Shown: positions 9,235-18,282 of the stretch, piece after piece
Numbering within the stretch: position 1 is the stretch's first letter
Layout: each line of letters begins with the position of its first letter
NCBI RefSeq assembly: GCF_004762035.2
Contig: NZ_SIJK02000008.1
Span: 23,764-87,763, forward strand
From: Candidatus Chloroploca mongolica
GTDB taxonomy: Bacteria > Chloroflexota > Chloroflexia > Chloroflexales > Chloroflexaceae
DNA: 64,000 bases
Direction: 5' to 3'
Made by a program: the position numbers and the translations under genes
Notes under the pieces: model-generated
Databases searched by the model: none
The model's input: the letters and a program-made list of their open reading frames with translations, nothing else
What the model was told of the DNA's origin: nothing

Positions 9235-9966
9235 ATGCAGGAACCGTTGATCAAGACAATGGCGCTAGCCCGTCGCTATCAGATGGGCAAGACTGCCGTA
9301 GACGCGCTTCGTGGGGTTGACCTGACGATTGCGCCCGGTGAATTTGTCGCGCTTGTCGGCCCAAGCGGCAGCGGCAAATCGACGCTGCTGCATCTGATCG
9401 GCGGGTTGGTACGCCCCACAGGCGGCGAGGTCTGGGTGGCAGGGCTAGAACTGGGCCGCAGTAGCGACCAGCAGCTCGTGGTCTACCGGCGCGATACGCT
9501 CGGGTTTATTTTTCAGAGCTTCAACCTGTTGCCGATCAAGACAGCCTGGGAAAACGTGGCCGTGCCGTTGATGCTCGCGGGCATGCCCACCTCGCAGCGC
9601 AAAACACGCGCCCTCGGCTTACTTGAGCAACTCGGGCTAGGCGCTCGTGGCGACCATCGTCCGTCCGAATTGAGTGGTGGCGAGCAGCAGCGGGTTGCCA
9701 TTGCCCGCGCCCTCGCCAATAATCCCTGGCTCATCCTGGCCGACGAGCCGACCGGCAACCTCGACAGCAAAACAGGCACCGACATTATGCACTTGTTGCG
9801 CCAGCTTGTCCGCAACGAAGGTCGAACCCTGTTGCTTGTCACTCACGACATGGGCGTAGCGCGTTATGCCGACCGCATTGTTCACCTGCGTGACGGGGCC
9901 GTGCAGACGATTGAACTAGTAACGAACGACCAAGAAGCGCAACCCGCAGGTGCAGGCTACGCATAA
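9235..9966 (+). CDS. ABC transporter ATP-binding protein, LolD/MacB type
   Basis: 243 residues from ATG 9235 with GAGGATC upstream. Cytoplasmic ATPase subunit: Walker A GPSGSGKST, Q-loop FIFQSFNLLPIKTAWEN, signature LSGGEQQR, Walker B LILADEPTGNLDS and H-loop LVTHD. The 'FQSFNLL' and 'DEPTGNLDS' wording is typical of the MacB/LolD/FtsE exporter subfamily (lipoprotein or peptide export). No permease gene is adjacent; the next gene converges. The partner membrane subunit must be elsewhere, or the ATPase serves the lipoprotein encoded just upstream. Confidence 0.93.
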   Translation: MQEPLIKTMALARRYQMGKTAVDALRGVDLTIAPGEFVALVGPSGSGKSTLLHLIGGLVRPTGGEVWVAGLELGRSSDQQLVVYRRDTLGFIFQSFNLLPIKTAWENVAVPLMLAGMPTSQRKTRALGLLEQLGLGARGDHRPSELSGGEQQRVAIARALANNPWLILADEPTGNLDSKTGTDIMHLLRQLVRNEGRTLLLVTHDMGVARYADRIVHLRDGAVQTIELVTNDQEAQPAGAGYA

Positions 9967-9970
9967 GGTA

Positions 9971-10011
9971 ACGCACACCGAGACCGGCCTTTGGCCGGTC
10001 TCGGTGTGCGT
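9971..10011. terminator. bidirectional terminator
   Basis: Perfect 19-bp inverted repeat (ACGCACACCGAGACCGGCC and its complement) around loop TTT, filling the 45-bp gap between two convergent genes. A TTTAAAAA tract on the right end supplies U-runs for either direction. Confidence 0.85.
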
Positions 10012-10836
10012 TTAAAAATCCCAGCCCTCAGGCAGAGCATACCGTTCGCGGCGCCAGCGCCAGTCCGGCTCAAAAATGAGGCCCGGCTCTTCGGCGGTAT
10101 AGAGCTTTTCGAGCGCGTAGTGGATCACGCTTAGCTGTTGCGCGGCATTGCCTGGTTCGCCGAGCGGATGCCCAAACGGCCACTTGAGATGCACCGTACG
10201 CGGTGGGCGCACCCGTTCGGCAATCTCGCGCAGCCCAACAATGCTCACCGTTGCGATGCCAGCGGCCTCAGCGGCGCGTGCGATCAGTCCCACGGACTGA
10301 TTGCAGAGTCCTCAGCCAGGGGTGAGCAGCAGCGCATCGACGCCTTCCTCGCGCATCAAACGCGCCGCCTCAGGTGCCGTCTCATTGATCAAAGCCTCGA
10401 GATGGGGCGGCTCGATATGGCCCATAAAGCCATAACACGTACCCAGGCTGCCGATATGGCCGGCAGCAACAAGATCGCGCAGATGTTCCAGCGGGAAGAG
10501 AAGATTGAGATCACGGTCGGCATTGGTATGATCGTAATAGTCATGCGTGATCATCAAATCCTCACGCGGGGTCGCAGAAGGGATCGAGCGAAAGGTCGCA
10601 TCGCCCCGGGAATCAGCCATATCAAACGGCGTCTGGCTGCGCAGATGAACGCCACCAGTCGTCGCGAGGGCTATGCGCACCTCACGCAACGGCTTCTGCA
10701 ACCGGGTAAACGGCACCTCTTCACTAATCACCGACTCAAACGTCCGGCCCCACGTCTGAGCCAGGGCGGGCACATGCGACAAAACCTGCCCAAACATGCG
10801 TGACAAATTCTGGCGCAACCCATCAAAATCTGACAT
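10012..10836 (-). CDS. selenoprotein of the glycine/sarcosine/betaine/D-proline reductase B (GrdB/PrdB-like) family, in-frame UGA as Sec175
   Basis: Reading from ATG 10836 gives 174 codons, then TGA at 10314-10312, then 99 more in-frame codons to TAA at 10012. Both halves belong to one family: upstream IALATTGGVHLRSQTPFD and MREEGVDALLLTPG; downstream GLCNQSVGLIARAAEAAGI and PFGHPLGEPGNAAQQ. Related proteins have selenocysteine or cysteine exactly at this spot (pattern VLLVPV-U-P-x-C), so the active site here would be U-G-L-C, a redox Sec/Cys pair. A stem-loop at SECIS distance follows the UGA (10280-10304). In the anaerobic reductases, protein B activates the substrate with selenol; the role of stand-alone members is not settled. 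A standard gene caller would split it into two ORFs. Confidence 0.85.
10280..10304 (-). promoter_or_regulatory. candidate bacterial SECIS element
   Basis: On the minus strand, 7 nt after the UGA, GCAATCAGTCC pairs with GGACTGATCGC (10 of 11 pairs, one A-C mismatch) around loop GUG. The loop is 18 nt downstream of the UGA, inside the range known for bacterial SECIS elements recognised by SelB. The stem lies in coding sequence and keeps the reading frame. Confidence 0.65.
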
Positions 10837-10854
10837 ATATTTTTCCTTTATGGT

Positions 10855-11148
10855 GCAAACGGCCAGCTTCGCTGGCCGTTTGCGCTGGCATACGCATAGG
10901 GCTACCGCCCTACAACCTGTTCTTCATTGTAACAAAGCTTTGGCAAGGTCGCCTCCGGCGGTAGGGTGTGGCGCGGCTGCGCCGCGCCACGAGATTTTTT
11001 GGTTCGTTTTGGCGGCTTCGCCACCAAAGCGAACCAAAAACTGGGGTTTGCGGAGGCTTTGCCTCCCCCAGGCCCCGCGTAGGGTAGCGCAAGAGGCTAG
11101 CTTTGCTAGCCTCTTGCACTACCCTACGCGGAATTGCCGGAACAAGCA
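10855..11148. repeat. cluster of intergenic hairpins
   Basis: This stretch holds no gene. In order: a perfect 13-bp hairpin GCAAACGGCCAGC-TTC-GCTGGCCGTTTGC (10855-10883); GTGGCGCGG / CCGCGCCAC (about 10968-10990); GGTTCG...CGAACC (about 11000-11036); GGAGGC / GCCTCC; and a long stem around AGAGGCTAGC-TTT-GCTAGCCTCT with outer arms GTAGGGTAG / CTACCCTAC (about 11079-11128). The last is adjacent to the 3' end of the minus-strand secreted protein and may terminate it. Confidence 0.6.
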
Positions 11149-11150
11149 CG

Positions 11151-14100
11151 TTAGCGTTGGAGCACGGGCAAGAAGACCTGGAAACGCCCTCCGGGTGGGG
11201 GTGCCGAGGCTTCAACAAGCACAGTGAGCGTATTGAAGCCATTTTCGGCGTCACTGATCGTATAGACGCCAGGTTCATCAAAGGTGGCAAAGAAGCTGCC
11301 GCCAGGGGCAATCAAGCCCGTGGTGAACAACGCTCCTTGCGCGTGATCATGATCATGGTCGCCGTGCTGGGGCGCCACGCGGGGGCGAGGATCGGGCGAG
11401 CCTTCGGGTTGACGCGGCACCAAAAGCTCGTTTTCCCAGATATCGCTGTTGACAAACTCGACGACCGAGCCAGGTTGAATATTGAGTGACGAACCCTCAA
11501 AGCCACCTGAACCGATGATCTGGCGATAGCGGCCCCCCCCACCGAACGAGGGCGAGAGACGGAGCGTTGCCGTCAATGGCTCTCGCCAGTGTATGGCAGG
11601 CGTGATCGTGCCTAGGCCATCTTCCGGCTCACCCGAAGGGGCAACCCGCGGCACGCTCAGCAGATCCTGGATCTCAAAGTTGCCCAACGCATTGCTACTC
11701 CGAATGATTACGGGTTGGAAGCCATCGGCCTGAACACGCACGAGCAGGGAGCGGGGGTTAACGGTAAAGCCAAAGCGCCCATTGGCATCAGGATTGATCG
11801 GGTTCTGGAATTCGTCATCCTGATAGTCGAGCGGCACGTCGCTGAAGCCATCCGTCGTCATGCGATAGAACGTCACGGTGGCGGTGACGATTGGCGTATC
11901 GGTACGGCCATCGAGGATCTGCACGTCCTCGAAGGACGTCAGCAGTCCACTACTTTCAGTGTTTTGCGCACCACAGACAACCGTCAACCGGAACGCCACA
12001 TCCTCAGCCAGATCCCCGGTGGTAAAGGTACCGGTATAGATGCCATTGCCGGTTGCATCGGTCAACACGATCGGATCAAGCCCCCGTATTTGCAGGGTCA
12101 ACGCCGCTTCGGCGTCGTCACAACACGAACGGACACTGAAGGTATAGGTGGTATTGGGGCGCAAATGGACAAACCAGCCATCGGGAGAAGTAATCCCACG
12201 CCGATCCTCCGGACGCGTCCGTGTATTCGTGCCTTCTTCGCTAAAGACCATGCTAAGCGGATCGAAGGGCAGATTCGGATTCACAAAGATCGCCAGGGGT
12301 GCCGAACGAGGACTTGTTTGCTCGCCAAGGCGGGCCTGCGCATAGAGTTGATTGCGCCCCTGGTTCAGGGTGACAGCAATTTGCCAGCGCCCATTTGGCC
12401 CTGCCGTCGTCGGGGAACCAACGGTAGCCCCGCTCGCATTGAAGAGGCGCACCTCGGCCCCCGGGGTCGCAAGGCCGCGCACCGTCACCTCAGCATTGCA
12501 CGTCACCCCCGAGCCAGGGGCAACAATGATTGGCGCGGGCAGGCCAATGCGGATCGTCGCAGACGCATTCGAATTGCTCGTGGCGTCAGCCCGCATCGTG
12601 ACCGTATTGATCAGCGCGGCACGCCCGGTCGTCGCGGGAAGGCGCGTACGAACGACAATGCGCCCACCGGTATCGGGATCAAGCTTGCCAACGGCAAAAC
12701 TGAGTCGATTCTCTTCGGCAGTTGGCTCAACTTCAGGGTTACTCTGCACATCAATGAGCAACTCATTGATATTCAGACCGGTGATAGCATCAGTGATCAC
12801 CACATTTTCGGCAACGGCGCTACCCGTATTGCGATACTCGATGAGCCAGACCGCAATGCGTTCACCAAGATCCGCATCGAAGACAACGCGGCCCACCTTG
12901 CGCACCTGCAACTCGGGTTGAGTCGCTGCACCGCGGCGATTGATGAGATAATCCTCGGTCTCCCCATGACGGAAGCGCAACGCATTACCCTGGGCATCTT
13001 CGAGGCCACGGCCATCGCCATAGCGCACATCACCGACCGTCAACGGTTTGCTCGAAGGCTCAAGACTCAGGGTTGCCCGCAGCCAGGCCGGACGCTCTTG
13101 CAACGCATCAGGCCACGGCACCGCACCGGTCATGAAGGTCAACGGATTGAGACCGGGGTTGAGGCTCGCGAGATCAATTGGCGCATCAATGAGGATATGC
13201 TCAACCGCAACAGCGGCACTGCTCCCCTCGGGGCACTCGACCGCATCAGCCCAATCGCCATCACGATTGCCATCGAGCCAGATATTCAGGTAGCCCTGGG
13301 TCACGCCAGCTTCAAGTGCAGCAGCCTTGAACGCAGGCGTCACAAAGACGAGCGCACCAACCCTGGCTGGCTCGCAATGCTTGAGGGTGGCTGGATCAAG
13401 ACGAATGCCATCATCGGCACGGTCGTTATCGGGGCGATTAGCGGATGGCACAAGATTATTGCGCGGATCCTGATCTGGGCCAAGATCTGCTTCAGCCTCA
13501 AGACTGACTCGTGGGCCAAGGTGGAACGGACGCGGATCAACATGCAGCGGCCCGGAAGGTGTGCCGGTCGCGGGAGCAAAGACCGTCGGAAAATTCGCCT
13601 GAATAGTAGGATACGCCAGCATAGGCACACCAGCGTGATTGGTGCTATCGGGCGCGTCGCCGAGATCATTCATGCGAAGCGGAATATTCAACACATGACG
13701 CACCGAAGTAGCAGGCGCCAGTTCGGGGTCAGGACAGGGATCTTCAACCGCATTGGGATTCGCCAAAACACAGGCGGTAACCGTACTGCTCAACACTTGA
13801 TCAACCAGTGTCGCCTGAAACGTCGGCTCCATCAGCGGCATCGGCGGCACAGGACGCGCAAAGCTGCGGCTTTCACCACTGGTCAGGCGGAGCACCTGGT
13901 CTTCATCAGGATCTTGCTCGGTGGCAGTACGCGCCCCAAAGGTCGCTTCCTGCCAACTGATCTTCACAAAGATTGGCGCATCGGTGAGATTCGTGACGGT
14001 GGTACGAAGCTCGGCCCGGATGCCAGGCACCAGTTCATCGAGTTGAGTTGCCTCATTGGCTGAAGTATCGCGGGTAAACAACGCTTGCGACACCGCCAGC

Positions 14101-14210
14101 GAAGGCTCGTCATTGGCACGAGCAGCAGGAATAGAAACGGTGGCAAGCAGACCAAACAGCAACAAGAGCGGCAGAAAGCGACGCCAGACGAGATGAACAA
14201 AACGATGCAC
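11151..14210 (-). CDS. large secreted multidomain protein with GEVED, DUF11-like and Ig-like domains
   Basis: 1019 residues from GTG 14210 (GGAG seven bases upstream). Residues 1-32 are a signal peptide (RFLPLLLLFGLLATV, cleavage near ARA-N). Following segments, approximate: beta-rich N-terminal domain; GEVED-type region at about 195-430 (LGDAPDSTNHAGVPML, YLNIWLDGNRDGDW, HGETEDYLI); DUF11/CARDB-like repeat (IAVWLIEYRNTGSAVAENVV); bacterial Ig-like domain (VTVRGLATPGAEVRLFN); a carboxypeptidase-regulatory-like segment; and a cupredoxin-like C-terminal domain (GGSFFATFDEPGVYTISDA). It ends in FQVFLPVLQR, the same kind of tail as two other secreted proteins here. Likely a cell-surface or extracellular structural protein; no enzymatic motif seen. 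Confidence 0.85.
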   Translation of the reverse strand: MHRFVHLVWRRFLPLLLLFGLLATVSIPAARANDEPSLAVSQALFTRDTSANEATQLDELVPGIRAELRTTVTNLTDAPIFVKISWQEATFGARTATEQDPDEDQVLRLTSGESRSFARPVPPMPLMEPTFQATLVDQVLSSTVTACVLANPNAVEDPCPDPELAPATSVRHVLNIPLRMNDLGDAPDSTNHAGVPMLAYPTIQANFPTVFAPATGTPSGPLHVDPRPFHLGPRVSLEAEADLGPDQDPRNNLVPSANRPDNDRADDGIRLDPATLKHCEPARVGALVFVTPAFKAAALEAGVTQGYLNIWLDGNRDGDWADAVECPEGSSAAVAVEHILIDAPIDLASLNPGLNPLTFMTGAVPWPDALQERPAWLRATLSLEPSSKPLTVGDVRYGDGRGLEDAQGNALRFRHGETEDYLINRRGAATQPELQVRKVGRVVFDADLGERIAVWLIEYRNTGSAVAENVVITDAITGLNINELLIDVQSNPEVEPTAEENRLSFAVGKLDPDTGGRIVVRTRLPATTGRAALINTVTMRADATSNSNASATIRIGLPAPIIVAPGSGVTCNAEVTVRGLATPGAEVRLFNASGATVGSPTTAGPNGRWQIAVTLNQGRNQLYAQARLGEQTSPRSAPLAIFVNPNLPFDPLSMVFSEEGTNTRTRPEDRRGITSPDGWFVHLRPNTTYTFSVRSCCDDAEAALTLQIRGLDPIVLTDATGNGIYTGTFTTGDLAEDVAFRLTVVCGAQNTESSGLLTSFEDVQILDGRTDTPIVTATVTFYRMTTDGFSDVPLDYQDDEFQNPINPDANGRFGFTVNPRSLLVRVQADGFQPVIIRSSNALGNFEIQDLLSVPRVAPSGEPEDGLGTITPAIHWREPLTATLRLSPSFGGGGRYRQIIGSGGFEGSSLNIQPGSVVEFVNSDIWENELLVPRQPEGSPDPRPRVAPQHGDHDHDHAQGALFTTGLIAPGGSFFATFDEPGVYTISDAENGFNTLTVLVEASAPPPGGRFQVFLPVLQR

Positions 14211-14560
14211 AGACTACTCCTTTGGGTTCAATGCAGAAGACCGGGTGTACCTTGAATGGTACTTGTCATAGTACACCGTTTAACAAGGGGATAGTATTGA
14301 AATACCGTAAAAATCTCGGCTTGGCACCCTACAAGCAGCTTTTGCCGTACAGACAGAAGAGCATCAACGGCTCGGCATGTACACAGCAAAGCTCACCCAA
14401 CAATGTGTGGTATCATCCTCTGGATGCACTGAAAGCATCTCGGCAAGACAAGGGTTCAGGGGTCAGATCGAGCGGATCAAGACGCAGTGGATAGCCCTGA
14501 ACGGTACTATAGTGTAGCCTGGAAACCCTGCCAAACTACAATAAAAGGTTGTGCATCTCT
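14211..14560. other. intergenic region between divergent genes
   Basis: About 350 bp between the secreted-protein gene (leftward) and the antiporter gene (rightward). It must carry both promoters. I see a short inverted repeat GGTACTTGTCATAGTAC-like region near 14257-14275, and no credible coding sequence. Confidence 0.4.
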
Positions 14561-15667
14561 ATGGATTGGATCTCGCTCGGACTCATTGCGGTCGGTCTGG
14601 TTTGTCTAGTGATCGGGGGTGAATTGCTGGTGCGTGGTGCGTCGGCATTGGCTGCGGTCGCAGGCATCTCGCCACTGGTGATTGGGCTAACTGTCGTCTC
14701 GTTTGGTACCAGTTCACCTGAATTGGCCGTCAGTCTTCAGGCAGGTCTCAGTGGCAACGCCGACCTTGCGCTAGGCAATGTTGTGGGCAGCAATATCTTC
14801 AATGTCCTATTCATCCTGGGACTCTGCGCCCTCATCGCCCCACTGGTTGTCTCGCTCCAGGTCGTGCGCCGCGATGTGCCGATTATGATCGGCGTTTCCT
14901 TCTTGCTTGGCTTCCTGGCGCTGGATGGGCACATTTCGCGACCTGAGGGAGGGGTGCTCTTCCTTGGCATTCTGAGTTATGTCACGTGGTCTGTCATTAG
15001 TAGTCGGCAAGAGACGGCCCAAAATCAAGCTGCCGCTGAAAAACTGGGGAAGGCGCAAGCACCGGCACCGCAAAGTAGCATGGCGCAAATCCTGACCAAC
15101 ATTGGGCTGGTTCTAGGTGGGCTGATTGTCCTGGTACTGGGCGCAGGCTGGCTGGTTGATGGTGCGGTTGAACTTGCGCAGGCCCTGGGGGTCAGCGATG
15201 TGGTCATCGGACTCACGATTGTTGCTGTCGGCACATCGTTGCCCGAAGTCGTCACCTCGGTGATTGCGACGATCCGCAATCAGCGCGATCTCGCGGTAGG
15301 CAATGTGGTCGGCAGCAATATCTTCAACATCCTGGGCATCCTGGGGGTGGCAGCATTAGTAACACCAGACGGGATCGCGGTACCGCAATCAGCGATTGTC
15401 TTTGACATTCCGGTGATGATCGCGGTTGCCGTCGCGTGTCTGCCGATCTTTTTTACCCGCATGATGATTGCCCGCTGGGAGGGGTTCCTCTTTATGGGCT
15501 ACTACATTGCGTATACGGCCTATCTGGTTCTTGCAGCAACCCATCACGAAGCATTGCCCGAGTATAGCAGCGTCATGATCGCGTTTGTCTTGCCCTTGAC
15601 CGCTGTAACCCTGGCGGTACTGGCAGTGCGAGCCTATATGAAGCAGCGTGTGCAAAAGAAGGCATGA
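14561..15667 (+). CDS. K+-independent Na+/Ca2+ exchanger-like antiporter (CaCA superfamily)
   Basis: 368 residues from ATG 14561 (an in-frame GTG 12 bp upstream is the alternative). Integral membrane protein with about ten transmembrane segments in two homologous halves. Each half has the alpha-repeat signature: first GTSSPELAVS...GNVVGSNIFNVLFILG, then GTSLPEVVTS...GNVVGSNIFNILGILG, which line the ion site in CaCA exchangers such as YrbG. A cytoplasmic loop rich in Gln/Ala (ETAQNQAAAEKLGKAQ) separates the halves. Likely exports Ca2+ or another cation in exchange for Na+ or H+. Single gene, closed by a long hairpin. Confidence 0.93.
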   Translation: MDWISLGLIAVGLVCLVIGGELLVRGASALAAVAGISPLVIGLTVVSFGTSSPELAVSLQAGLSGNADLALGNVVGSNIFNVLFILGLCALIAPLVVSLQVVRRDVPIMIGVSFLLGFLALDGHISRPEGGVLFLGILSYVTWSVISSRQETAQNQAAAEKLGKAQAPAPQSSMAQILTNIGLVLGGLIVLVLGAGWLVDGAVELAQALGVSDVVIGLTIVAVGTSLPEVVTSVIATIRNQRDLAVGNVVGSNIFNILGILGVAALVTPDGIAVPQSAIVFDIPVMIAVAVACLPIFFTRMMIARWEGFLFMGYYIAYTAYLVLAATHHEALPEYSSVMIAFVLPLTAVTLAVLAVRAYMKQRVQKKA

Positions 15668-15720
15668 GTGCTTCTCTGCCAACACAACCAGCAATGCTGG
15701 CTGTGTTGGCAGAGAAGCAC
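15668..15720 (+). terminator. 25-bp stem hairpin
   Basis: Starts immediately after the antiporter stop. Arms 15668-15692 and 15696-15720 pair along 25 bp with one G-U, loop AAT, centre CCAGC-AAT-GCTGG. No T-run follows. It also lies 18 bp from the convergent gltD stop and probably serves both genes. Confidence 0.65.
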
Positions 15721-15738
15721 GTATGAAGAGTGGGTCAA

Positions 15739-17163
15739 CTACCCAGCCAGAAACTGATTGACCCCTTCGGCGGCGGCGCGGCCTTCAGCAATCGCCCAGA
15801 CGACGAGCGATTGACCACGGCTCATATCGCCAGCGGCAAAGACACCGGGGCGCGACGTCATCTTCTGGGCATTGGTGGCAAGGGCGCCACGCTCGTTGAG
15901 GGCAACCCCGAGCTGCTCAAGCAGGCCGCCACGGACAGGCCCGGTAAAGCCCATCGCCAGCAGCACAAGATCGCAGGGCAGGGTAAACTGCGAGTCAGGC
16001 ACAACTTCCATGCGCTGGCCACCCTGAGCATCCGACACCCAACATACCTCAACGGCCTCGACCGCCTCGACGTGGCCCTGGGCATTGCCAAGGAGCCGTT
16101 GGGTCAGCACGCAATAACGGCGTTCGCCACCCTCTTCGTGCGAAGAAGAGGATCGCTGCACGCGCGGCCATTCGGGCCAGGGGTTGTTCGCCGAGCGCTG
16201 CACTGGCGGTTGGGGCAACAGTTCAAACGAGGTGACCGAAAGCGCACCCTGGCGCAGCGAGGTGCCCACACAATCGGCCCCTGTATCGCCGCCGCCAATC
16301 ACGAGGACGTGCTTGCCCCGGGCGGTCAGTTCACGGGCAGGATCAATCTCATCGCCCGCACAGCGCCGATTCTGCTGGCTCAAAAACTCCATCGCAAAAT
16401 GGACACCCTTGAGCTCGCGGCCTTCAACCATCAGATCGCGTGGCTGCTGGGCACCGCCGGCAAGCAAGACCGCATCAAAATCGTGGCACAACTGCGCACC
16501 CTCGACATCAACCCCAACATTGACCCCAGTGCAAAAGACCACACCCTCGGCTTCAAGCTGAGCCAGACGGCGCTCGAGGGTCTGCTTTTCGAGTTTGAAA
16601 TCGGGAATGCCATAGCGCAAGAGACCACCAAGGCGATCGTCGCGCTCAAAGACCGTCACCTCGTGACCCATCCGCCGCAATTGCTGCGCTGCCGCCAGAC
16701 CCGCAGGCCCTGAGCCAACCACGGCAACACGCTTGCCCGTGAGGAAACGAGGGGGTTGCGGTTTGATCCAACCTTCGGCAAACCCGCGCTCAACCGCCTC
16801 AAGCTCAAGCAGACGGATCGAGACCGGGGCAAAGTTGAGCCCGAGGGTACATGAACCTTCACACAAAGCAGGGCAGAGATGACCGGTGAACTCGGGAAAG
16901 TTATTATCGGCATGCACCTGAGCACACGCTCGTTGCCAATCGCCCTCGGCCACCAGACTATTCCAGCCAGGAATATAGTTACCAAGCGGACAGGCCACGT
17001 GACAATAGGGAATGCCACAGTCGAGGCAACGCTCGCCCTGCTGCATTAACGTCCCTGGTTCAACATGCTGGTAGATCTCGTGATAATCCTGCAGACGCTC
17101 GGCAACCGGACGGGCAGGGAACTCCTGACGCGGATAGACCAGAAAAGCATCGGAATTTGCCAT
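15739..17163 (-). CDS. gltD: glutamate synthase small (beta) subunit
   Basis: 474 residues from ATG 17163 with GAGG seven bases upstream. Flavoprotein that passes electrons from NADPH to the large glutamate synthase subunit. N-terminal iron-sulfur domain with the Cys pattern CLDCGIPYCHVACPLGN and HLCPALCEGSC. Then the FAD-binding Rossmann motif VAVVGSGPAGLAAAQQL, the RYGIPDFKLEK block, the NAD(P)-binding motif VLVIGGGDTGADC, and C-terminal GVFAAGDMSRGQSLVVWAIAEGR. The large subunit gene is not adjacent. Stand-alone GltD-like proteins can serve other oxidoreductases, so the partner is uncertain although the family call is firm. Confidence 0.93.
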   Translation of the reverse strand: MANSDAFLVYPRQEFPARPVAERLQDYHEIYQHVEPGTLMQQGERCLDCGIPYCHVACPLGNYIPGWNSLVAEGDWQRACAQVHADNNFPEFTGHLCPALCEGSCTLGLNFAPVSIRLLELEAVERGFAEGWIKPQPPRFLTGKRVAVVGSGPAGLAAAQQLRRMGHEVTVFERDDRLGGLLRYGIPDFKLEKQTLERRLAQLEAEGVVFCTGVNVGVDVEGAQLCHDFDAVLLAGGAQQPRDLMVEGRELKGVHFAMEFLSQQNRRCAGDEIDPARELTARGKHVLVIGGGDTGADCVGTSLRQGALSVTSFELLPQPPVQRSANNPWPEWPRVQRSSSSHEEGGERRYCVLTQRLLGNAQGHVEAVEAVEVCWVSDAQGGQRMEVVPDSQFTLPCDLVLLAMGFTGPVRGGLLEQLGVALNERGALATNAQKMTSRPGVFAAGDMSRGQSLVVWAIAEGRAAAEGVNQFLAG

Positions 17164-17321
17164 ACAGAGCCTCACTCACACGCAACAGTGGAAAAAGATA
17201 GCCACCAGAAGCCCGCGAAAAGTCTCGCGGGCCAATATACGCTGACTGTACGCTGAGCGAGCGTTTTGTGCAGTAATAGAATATTAACTGTAGCTGAGCA
17301 TATGGCAACAGAAGGGTGCTA

Positions 17322-17366
17322 CGAGGGGTCAACGAGACTGACTTCGTCAGCCTCGTTGACCCCTCG
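17322..17366. terminator. hairpin after SGNH lipase gene
   Basis: CGAGGGGTCAACGAGACTGAC (17322-17342) pairs with 17346-17366 over 21 bp with one mismatch, loop TTC, 20 bp past the minus-strand SGNH gene's stop. Confidence 0.6.
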
Positions 17367-17385
17367 TGGGATGAAAAAGAGCGGT

Positions 17386-18174
17386 TTAGCGCTGGGCGGT
17401 TTCGTAACTGAGCGCCTGCAAGAAGGTCTCGGCAATCAGGCGATGGCCCTGAGCATTGGCGTGGACATCATCAAAGAGGGCAAAGGTGTGGGTATACTCG
17501 CGGCCACCGACAAAGGCGGTATAGACCTCGGCAACGGCCACCCCACGTCGGCCAGCCTCTGCGCGGATCACCTGATTGAGGCGCTCAACCCAGTAGGCAT
17601 CACTGCCCTCCATGGTAGGATCGCCACCATACGGGTTATAGTAGGTCATCACCGCGATGTCAGCCTGCGCACCAGCGGCTGCACGGAGCACATCCAACGC
17701 CTCGGCAAGATTGCGCTGAAAGATCTGGATTGCCGCTTCACGCTCAGCGGCAGGAGCGCGCTCGACTCTGATCAGGTCGTTGCCCCCAATGGTCAGCGTA
17801 AGCGGACTCACGCGACGGCCCTGCTGGCGCGTATCGCGGAGATAGGCCAACGCACGCGGCAATTGACCGGCGACAAACGAGCTACTCGTCTCGCCCGGCA
17901 CCGCCAGATTTACCAGTTCGGGGAGACCAGAAGCGCCCAGGTTAGCCGCAATCAAGCCAGGAAAGCCATCCTGCTGGCGATCGTCGAGCCGAAAGCCCCA
18001 AGGCAACGAATCACCCAGGGCCAGATACACGTCCCCTGGCCCTTGAGGGGTATAGGCCTGCGGACGATTAGCCCAGCTGCTCCGCGTGACCGCAAACGCA
18101 ACCATACCGATCACCACGAACGTTGTAAGCAAAAGAAGGAGCCGTTGTGTCATCATCTGCCATAGACTTGCCAT
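17386..18174 (-). CDS. exported SGNH/GDSL-family hydrolase
   Basis: 262 residues from ATG 18174; the ATGs at 18156 and 18153 are alternatives, and the much longer frame to 18582 crosses the divergent promoter. Residues 8-27 (RLLLLLTTFVVIGMVAFAV) are a signal peptide or anchor. SGNH blocks: LALGDSLPWG (Ser), LVNLAVPGETSS (Gly), LTIGGNDLIRV (Asn), DDVHANAQGHRLIAE (Asp/His). Likely an extracellular esterase or lipase. It is divergent from a TPR gene with about 108 bp between them. Confidence 0.85.
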   Translation of the reverse strand: MASLWQMMTQRLLLLLTTFVVIGMVAFAVTRSSWANRPQAYTPQGPGDVYLALGDSLPWGFRLDDRQQDGFPGLIAANLGASGLPELVNLAVPGETSSSFVAGQLPRALAYLRDTRQQGRRVSPLTLTIGGNDLIRVERAPAAEREAAIQIFQRNLAEALDVLRAAAGAQADIAVMTYYNPYGGDPTMEGSDAYWVERLNQVIRAEAGRRGVAVAEVYTAFVGGREYTHTFALFDDVHANAQGHRLIAETFLQALSYETAQR

Positions 18175-18282
18175 GCTCGCCGCTGGGCCTACGACACACA
18201 GACCCAGCGGCGAGCATGATTGATATATAATGCAACTATTCGTATTCAGTATACACCGAACAGCGATAGCGAGTCGTAGGTT

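Noticed and set aside
10312..10836. Two separate genes, or a pseudogene stopped at 10312
   Set aside because: Both parts are in the same frame and belong to one family whose selenocysteine falls exactly on the TGA, and a SECIS-like stem follows.
11715..14063. Plus-strand ORF of 782 codons
   Set aside because: Antisense shadow of the secreted protein at 11151-14210; Arg/His/Ile-rich with no domain, while the minus strand has signal peptide and domains.
16000..16713. Plus-strand ORF 15730-16713 (327 codons)
   Set aside because: Antisense to gltD, whose cysteine and FAD motifs are all on the minus strand.
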